Assembly: GCF_958979055.1 (NCBI RefSeq) | Contig: NC_084893.1 | Location: forward strand, 27,173,487-27,237,486 | Source of the DNA: Alnus glutinosa | Taxonomy: Eukaryota > Streptophyta > Magnoliopsida > Fagales > Betulaceae | Reading direction: 5' to 3' | DNA length: 64,000 nt | Part shown: piece after piece, positions 58,860 to 64,000 of the stretch | How the letters are laid out: each line of letters starts with the position of its first letter | Numbering within the stretch: the stretch's first letter is position 1 | Notes under the pieces: model-generated | What the model saw: the letters and a program-made list of their open reading frames with translations, nothing else | The model's database searches: none | Told to the model about the DNA's origin: nothing | Made by a program: the position numbers and the translations under genes

Positions 58860-59860
58860 TTTTTATTTTTTAAAGGGAAAGTGTAAAGATTTCATTAATA
58901 ACACCCATAGGGTAACGAAAGTACAGATTACAGATAGCAGGGACTTAACAGAATACAGATGCCCCATTACAGTTACCCAAATCACAGATTATACCAACAG
59001 CTGCTACTAATAAGCCTAGCTAACAGAAATGTGCCTCTACATTGAGATATGAACCTCTACTTGCACTATGGAGTCGGTCACAAAACTGTGCTAAAAAGCA
59101 ATGACCAGACTAAATTAAACCCAAAGCAAACTGTTAAATACAATCTGTCAAAAGCCAAAAAAACACCCAAAGCAGGATCTGCCGTCGGAGGAAACACCAC
59201 CGGAGACGGCGCGTGCAGCACACGCGCCGCCACAGGACAACCCCTGCAACCGCCTAAAGTAAGAAGGGCACCACCCTGCACGGCAAAGATACGAAACATG
59301 GCCATCACGCGTGGCCCAAAGTACGAAGAACACCCTGGCACGTGGATGCCACGCGCCGGTAACCACTGAGCTACTCGGCCGTAGAAGGCAGCGTCTGAAC
59401 CAAAGGACGACGATGAGCACGGCAAAGGGGCGCGTGTTGACTGGGGAGCTGTGAAACAGCGCAGATTTGGCCTTCAAAGAATGAAAAAACTGAAACCTAA
59501 CCAAAGCTTCCGCCAGCCACCGAAACGACGAAATCTCCTCCTCCGACGCCTCTCTGAAATGTTTTCCTGCTAATCGAATGAAACAATAAAAAACTAAAAG
59601 ACTACACAAACCTCCATAGTCCAAAACGGACTAGAAGGTCTAAAATCCACCACCAGACAAGTCCAAGAGACTCAAAACTCCAAACAGCCTTAGTGGCTGG
59701 AAGACTCTAGCACAAAAACCTCTCTAGCCCGAAAAAGCTAAGAGAAGAAACAAAAAAAAGAAAAAACCCCGGGAGGAGAGCCTCCCTCCCCGGGCAAGCA
59801 ACACGAAACGGTGGGAAGGTCATAAGAGAGAAAGAGAGAGGGGAGGCTTGCTATTGTTTT
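58860..59860 (-). mobile_element. Poly(T)-headed repeat, likely truncated retrotransposon tail, copy 2
   Basis: Starts after a T-rich run near 58850. It has A-rich sequence, then a GC-rich part with GGAGACGGCGCGTGCAGCAC and CACGCGCCGCC, and ends with CCCGGGAGGAGAGCCTCCCT and a GA-rich tract at about 59830. The plan matches 39009-39600. Minus-strand frames through it lack known motifs. The class is tentative. Confidence 0.4.
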
Positions 59861-60862
59861 TATTAATGTTGATACATCTCTTAAAAAATTTAAATAATGT
59901 GACTCTTATATACAGTTGAATATGCTAATTTTGACATCATGCATGAGTTTGTCACATCAAGTCATTGTCTTCTTTAATTTCGGAAATAATAGCTCCCATT
60001 TCTATGATATCATTATTTATCTCGGAAGATAAAAAAAAGAAATGATAAATTTTAATTATTTAATTATTATTTTAATAATGACCATAGAATATCAATTATA
60101 TTAACATAATTAACAATAGTCAAATATTGTTTAAGTGAATCAAATATCAATCCTCTGATCAGCAGCAACACCAAATGTCGGAAGTTTTATCAACTTAATA
60201 CAAGGAGGTCAAGAAAAATTGGAGACTATGATTGTTTCTAATTTTAAGCAAAAATAGTGATGTGTTTTTTTTTTCAAAAAAATAAATTGAAATTATATAT
60301 ATATATATATTTGAAATGAAATTAAGATCGCGATGGTAATTGGGACGAAGGGCCCAACGCTTAGCTTATTGGAGCCCAGTGAGAGGAAGGCAGCCTTCCA
60401 TCAGTCCAGTGTTTGTCAAATGGTTTGGATTTTAGGCAGCTCCTATTTTAGCCCATGGCTAACAATTTAGAAATGATAAAGACAAAATAAAAATAAAATA
60501 AAATGATAATTAATCAGAGAGAGATCAAAAATTAGTCCCATTTTCTCACGATTTAAATTTACTAATCTGGTTTTCAATTTTGACAATTAATTTGCTCAAT
60601 CTATCAACTTGCCATTCAAATAATTAACGGCCCATCATCCACATAAATAGTTTATCACATCACACTTGCCAATACGATGCCGTGTTGTTCAAACTGCCAC
60701 GTCATTGATGCAGAAGAATTACCAGATGCTGCATTTGTGTGATTCTGAATTAGTGACATTGAAATATTTTAACAGGAAAGATTAGTGCAAGAATCGGCAG
60801 AATGAGGCATAATTGTGACAATATCGTATGTGCAATAGGCAGTAAATCAGGTATAATTTTAT
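59861..60862. other. Intergenic, AT-rich
   Basis: AT microsatellite at about 60294-60311 and A/T runs; no gene recognised. Confidence 0.6.
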
Positions 60863-61233
60863 GCTCCGTTTGTTTCGACGAAATTATTTTCAAAAAAAAT
60901 ATTTTTTTTCGAAAATATTTTACGGCGTTTGGTTCGTATGAAAAAATTACGAAAGATGAAAATGCAATTGTCGTTGGAATCCGGCAAATGTTGGGCCGAA
61001 TCCGGCCAAAATTGCTGGATTCCGGCCGAGCTCCTCTGGATTCGTGGCCGAATCCTTTTAGATCCGGCCGGATCAGTGGCCAGATCCATCCAAATCCGGC
61101 TAGATCCAAGCCATTTTGGCCAGATCCTGCCGGCTTTTGACCATGCAGGATTCCGGCCAGTTTCGATCGGAATTTGGTCTACCGGCATCCGGCAACGGTG
61201 GCCGGATGTCACTGGAGTAAAACAAACAGAGCA
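60863..61233. mobile_element. Non-autonomous DNA transposon with CCGG-rich core, copy 2
   Basis: Starts GCTCCGTTTGTTTCGACGAA and ends GTAAAACAAACAGAGC, inverted ends like 37706-38381. It has the same A/T-rich shoulders and a core of GGCCGGATC / GATCCGGCC / ATTCCGGCC words. It is shorter, about 370 bp. Confidence 0.75.
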
Positions 61234-61551
61234 TTAGTTACAAGTATAGGAATCACGCATAACCCTAATTTAGAAAGCTCTTTTAAGTGCATATGTTATG
61301 GCCATGGAATAGTCGTTTTCAAGCCCAAAATCTACTCTTTTTCCCTCAATCACTATGTGAAGTTATTTTTTTGCCATTTTAGGAAATATTTCTTTTCTCA
61401 TTTTAGTAAGGATTTTATTTTTAGAATTCGCCAGATTTTTGGCATAATATTTATTTGATTCGCAATTTGATATTTTTATGTAATAATTTGATTTTTGTTG
61501 TTTTTGGCGAAATGTTGGTTTGCTTCAGCTATTTAAGCTAACTTGTGGGTT

Positions 61552-61871
61552 TAGGGTCCGTTTGAATTTGCGATTTCAAAAAGTGCGATTTAAATATAGC
61601 GATTTTAAAATGCGAATTTTGAAAAAATGATTTTTAAAAGCACAATTAAGCGTTTGACAAAATTCTAGTTTAGCATTTAAAATCGCAGGTTAGCATTTAA
61701 AATTCTGCGTTTTCAAAAAAGCATCACATTGCTTGCGATTTGAAAAAGCAGTTTTATGCGTTTTCAAATCGCAATTTTTTTAAAACGTAATTCCTAAACG
61801 ATTTATTTTCTGGGATTTGATTTAAAATTGCACTTTTTGTTTATAAAATTGCAATCCCAAATGTACCCTTA
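61552..61871. mobile_element. Tourist-like MITE (PIF/Harbinger type)
   Basis: Left end GGGTCCGTTTG and right end CAAATGTACCC are inverted. They are flanked by TTA on both sides, the usual target duplication of PIF/Harbinger MITEs. The interior repeats GCGATTT, AAAATCGCA and GCGTTTTCAAAT words in both orientations. Confidence 0.7.
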
Positions 61872-62464
61872 GTTCTTTATTCCGATTGAAATAAGAATTC
61901 CAATATTATTAGATTTATTCTCTCTGTTTTCTTTGGGTGGGATAGGATTTTCTCTTCCTTATTTATTAATTTAATTTCTCTCTTCTTGCATTATCCTTTC
62001 ACATTCAATCTTCAATTCTCGCTTACTATCACACACTGTCGGAACAATTCCTAATTCTATTTGGTGTCACCCACGCACCAAAAAAGAAGGAAAGATTAAG
62101 GAGAGGAATGGGTTGGTCACCAGTACATAGGGGGATGATCCTGCTATTCCTCGGGTGAGGGGATGGTCGAGCAACCCTTAAAATTAATCACTTGAAGCCA
62201 CCCCTGCTGCCTCAAAAGTGAATTTTTAGGGTGGCTCGATCAACCTATAACTTGGAGGGGAGCTCGTCTATACAGAGGACGAGCGTGGCACCTTCTTTAG
62301 TTTTTTTTTTTTTAATTAAAAAAAAAAAATTCCAAAAGAAAACGTGTGAAAGACTTTTCCCTTTCCCCTCATTTCAGAAAACCCATCTTCATAAATTTCA
62401 AAATCCCCCAAACCTCATCCCTCCATCTCCACCGTCCCCTTCCCCATAAAAGACTTAGAATATT
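61872..62464. other. Intergenic between MITE and Copia element
   Basis: Contains a GGGTGGCTCGA-type repeat near 62170-62250 and T/A runs at 62299-62330. No gene recognised. Confidence 0.55.
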
Positions 62465-64000
62465 GCAGGAAATATATTCTTATTACTCAATGAAAACATT
62501 ATGTTACATCGGGTATATATAGTGTTACAGAGTTGTCTATATTCTATCTATGGACAGTATAGCCATTACAGGAATAAATGGGACAGCATAATTACAGGGA
62601 TTGCGCAACTAATATGCATTCTCTATTTATGTTGAGGGTAGACTTGGGATCACAGCAGCAACACTTTCCTTATGCTGCTGTGATCCTTTCCTTTCTTTCA
62701 TGATGCTGGCAGCTGTGCGTGTAATTCCTTTGATAGTGCCATGATTCTTGGTTGCATGATTGTTGGGATGTATATTGCTGGAATGATGCACAGGCGCTGC
62801 ATAGGCGAGACTTGCCGTGTTGGGAGATGCTGCTTGGGGAAGAGTTTCCTTATTGGGTGCTGAGGAGATACGTACACTAACATCCCCCCGCAAGCAAATG
62901 GGGAGTGAAGTGACCATTAGCTTGGATTTGAGTGCAGCAAACCGGGCCTTAGTCAACCCTTTGGTGAAGATGTCAGCAGTTTGATCGAGGGTAGAGATGA
63001 ATTTGAGGAGAATATCACCATTGACAACTTTTTCCCCGAATGAAGTGGTAGTCCACTTCTATGTGCTTTGTGTGTGCATGGAAGACCGGATTAGAGGCAA
63101 GTGCCAGGGCATTGACGTTGTCACACCATAGAGTGGGAGCTCGATGCAAATAGATGCCAAGCTCTTTGAAGAGCATTCGTAACCAGAAGAGCTCGCAGTA
63201 GTGAGGGCAAGGGCTCAGTATTTAGCCTCGGTGCTGGAACGAGACACCACTACCTGTTTCTTGGCACTCCAGGATACTAGACAAGGACCGAGGAACACTC
63301 CAAATCCTGAGGTGGAGTGGTGATTATCAGGGCTCCCTGCCCAGTCCAAGTCGCAGAAAGCTTGGAGATGAAGAGAGCCTTTTGTGAAGAGAAGATCATG
63401 GTCAATAGAGTTCTTTAAGTATCGGAGAACCCTTTTGGCAGCAGACCAATGTGCAGTGGAAGGATTGTGCATATGTTGGCACAATTGGTTGACAGAAAAG
63501 GCCAGCTCAAGACGAGAGAGAGTGTAGTATAGCAGTGCACCAACCACTTGCCTGTACTCAGTAGGATCCGGGAGCATAGTGCCATTAAACTTGGACAATT
63601 TGGAACCAGAGGAGCAAGGGGAGGCTGCAGGCTTAGCACCAAGCATGCGGGTGCGATGCAAAAGATCAGTAATATATTTTCCCTGACTGAGGTGGAGGGA
63701 ATCTGGAGTCCGATGAGCTTCAATGCCAAGGAAGAAGTTAAGAGGACCAAGGTCCTTGACAGGAAATTTAGTCTGCAATTGAGAGATCAAGTAAGTGATA
63801 ACAACACTATGAGTCCCGGTGACAATGATATCATCCACATATATTAAGAGATAAATTTTAATATTATTCATGATGAAGATAAAGAGGGAAGAGTCCACAA
63901 GAGAAGCCATAAAACCAAGGTCCAACAGTGCTGATGAGAGACATGTAAACCAAGCTCGGAGAGCTTGTTTGAGGTCATAGATGAACTTGTGAAGCCTGCA
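62465..64000 (-). mobile_element. Copia-type LTR retrotransposon, 3' part, running off the right edge
   Basis: On the minus strand the window holds the 3' LTR (about 62465-62882, TG...CA ends). A purine tract (TTGCGGGGGGATG) lies just outside it. The reverse transcriptase/RNase H part follows (VDDIIVTG, DLGPLNFFLGIEA, SRSSTEAKY) at about 62890-63925. The order RT-RNase H-LTR is that of Ty1/Copia. About two thirds of the element, including gag, protease, integrase and the 5' LTR, would lie beyond 64000. It looks damaged, with at least one or two breaks, and fairly young to middle-aged. Age cannot be estimated without the second LTR. Confidence 0.92.

Noticed and set aside
59148-59624. 158-codon minus-strand frame
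   Set aside because: Runs through a repeat block with no conserved domain.

Overview
This is plant nuclear DNA. Genes have many short GT-AG introns, intergenic DNA is AT-rich, and it is full of LINEs, MITEs, a SINE, a CACTA end and an edge-truncated Copia element. The proteins (augmin subunit, plastid ATP synthase gamma, plastid GPP synthase small subunit, S40 family) point to a dicot, probably woody; I cannot fix the family.

Layout: (1) 1-606: first coding exon of an augmin subunit 4-like gene (minus strand, leaving the left edge), about 286 bp head-to-head from (2) 607-4035, a six-exon RNI/leucine-rich-repeat protein gene (plus). (3) 5646-16903 and (4) 20122-30146: two 20-exon mitochondrial/cytosolic aconitase genes in tandem (minus). 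They come from a segmental duplication that also copied part of the RNI gene and its 3' flank (relics at about 18120-18260 and 19480-19800). Copy B (20122-30146) looks like a normal aconitase of 1000 residues. Copy A (5646-16903) keeps an open 1001-residue frame and canonical splice sites, but has lost a catalytic His and changed several other conserved motifs. Its introns have swollen with LINE pieces and scrambled copies of its own exons. (5) 32783-36818: seven-exon NDUFAF2/mimitin-like complex I assembly factor (minus), with two very long G runs in its introns. (6) 40049-41167: intronless chloroplast ATP synthase gamma subunit, closest to the ATPC2 type (plus). (7) 42661-43125: broken, tandemly repeated 5' end of an unrecognised gene. 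(8) 44570-45545: an element with long inverted ends carrying a leucine-rich-repeat gene fragment. (9) 51031-51603: S40/DUF584 senescence-regulator-like gene (plus). (10) 54022-54918: intronless small subunit of heterodimeric geranyl(geranyl) diphosphate synthase (minus). (11) 55000-64000: repeats, ending in the 3' part of a Copia retrotransposon (minus).

The genes do not form a pathway cluster. Several act in organelle energy or isoprenoid metabolism, but that is ordinary plant gene order. The most interesting parts are the aconitase pair with one catalytically altered member, the shared AUG4/RNI promoter, and the transposon that captured a host LRR fragment.
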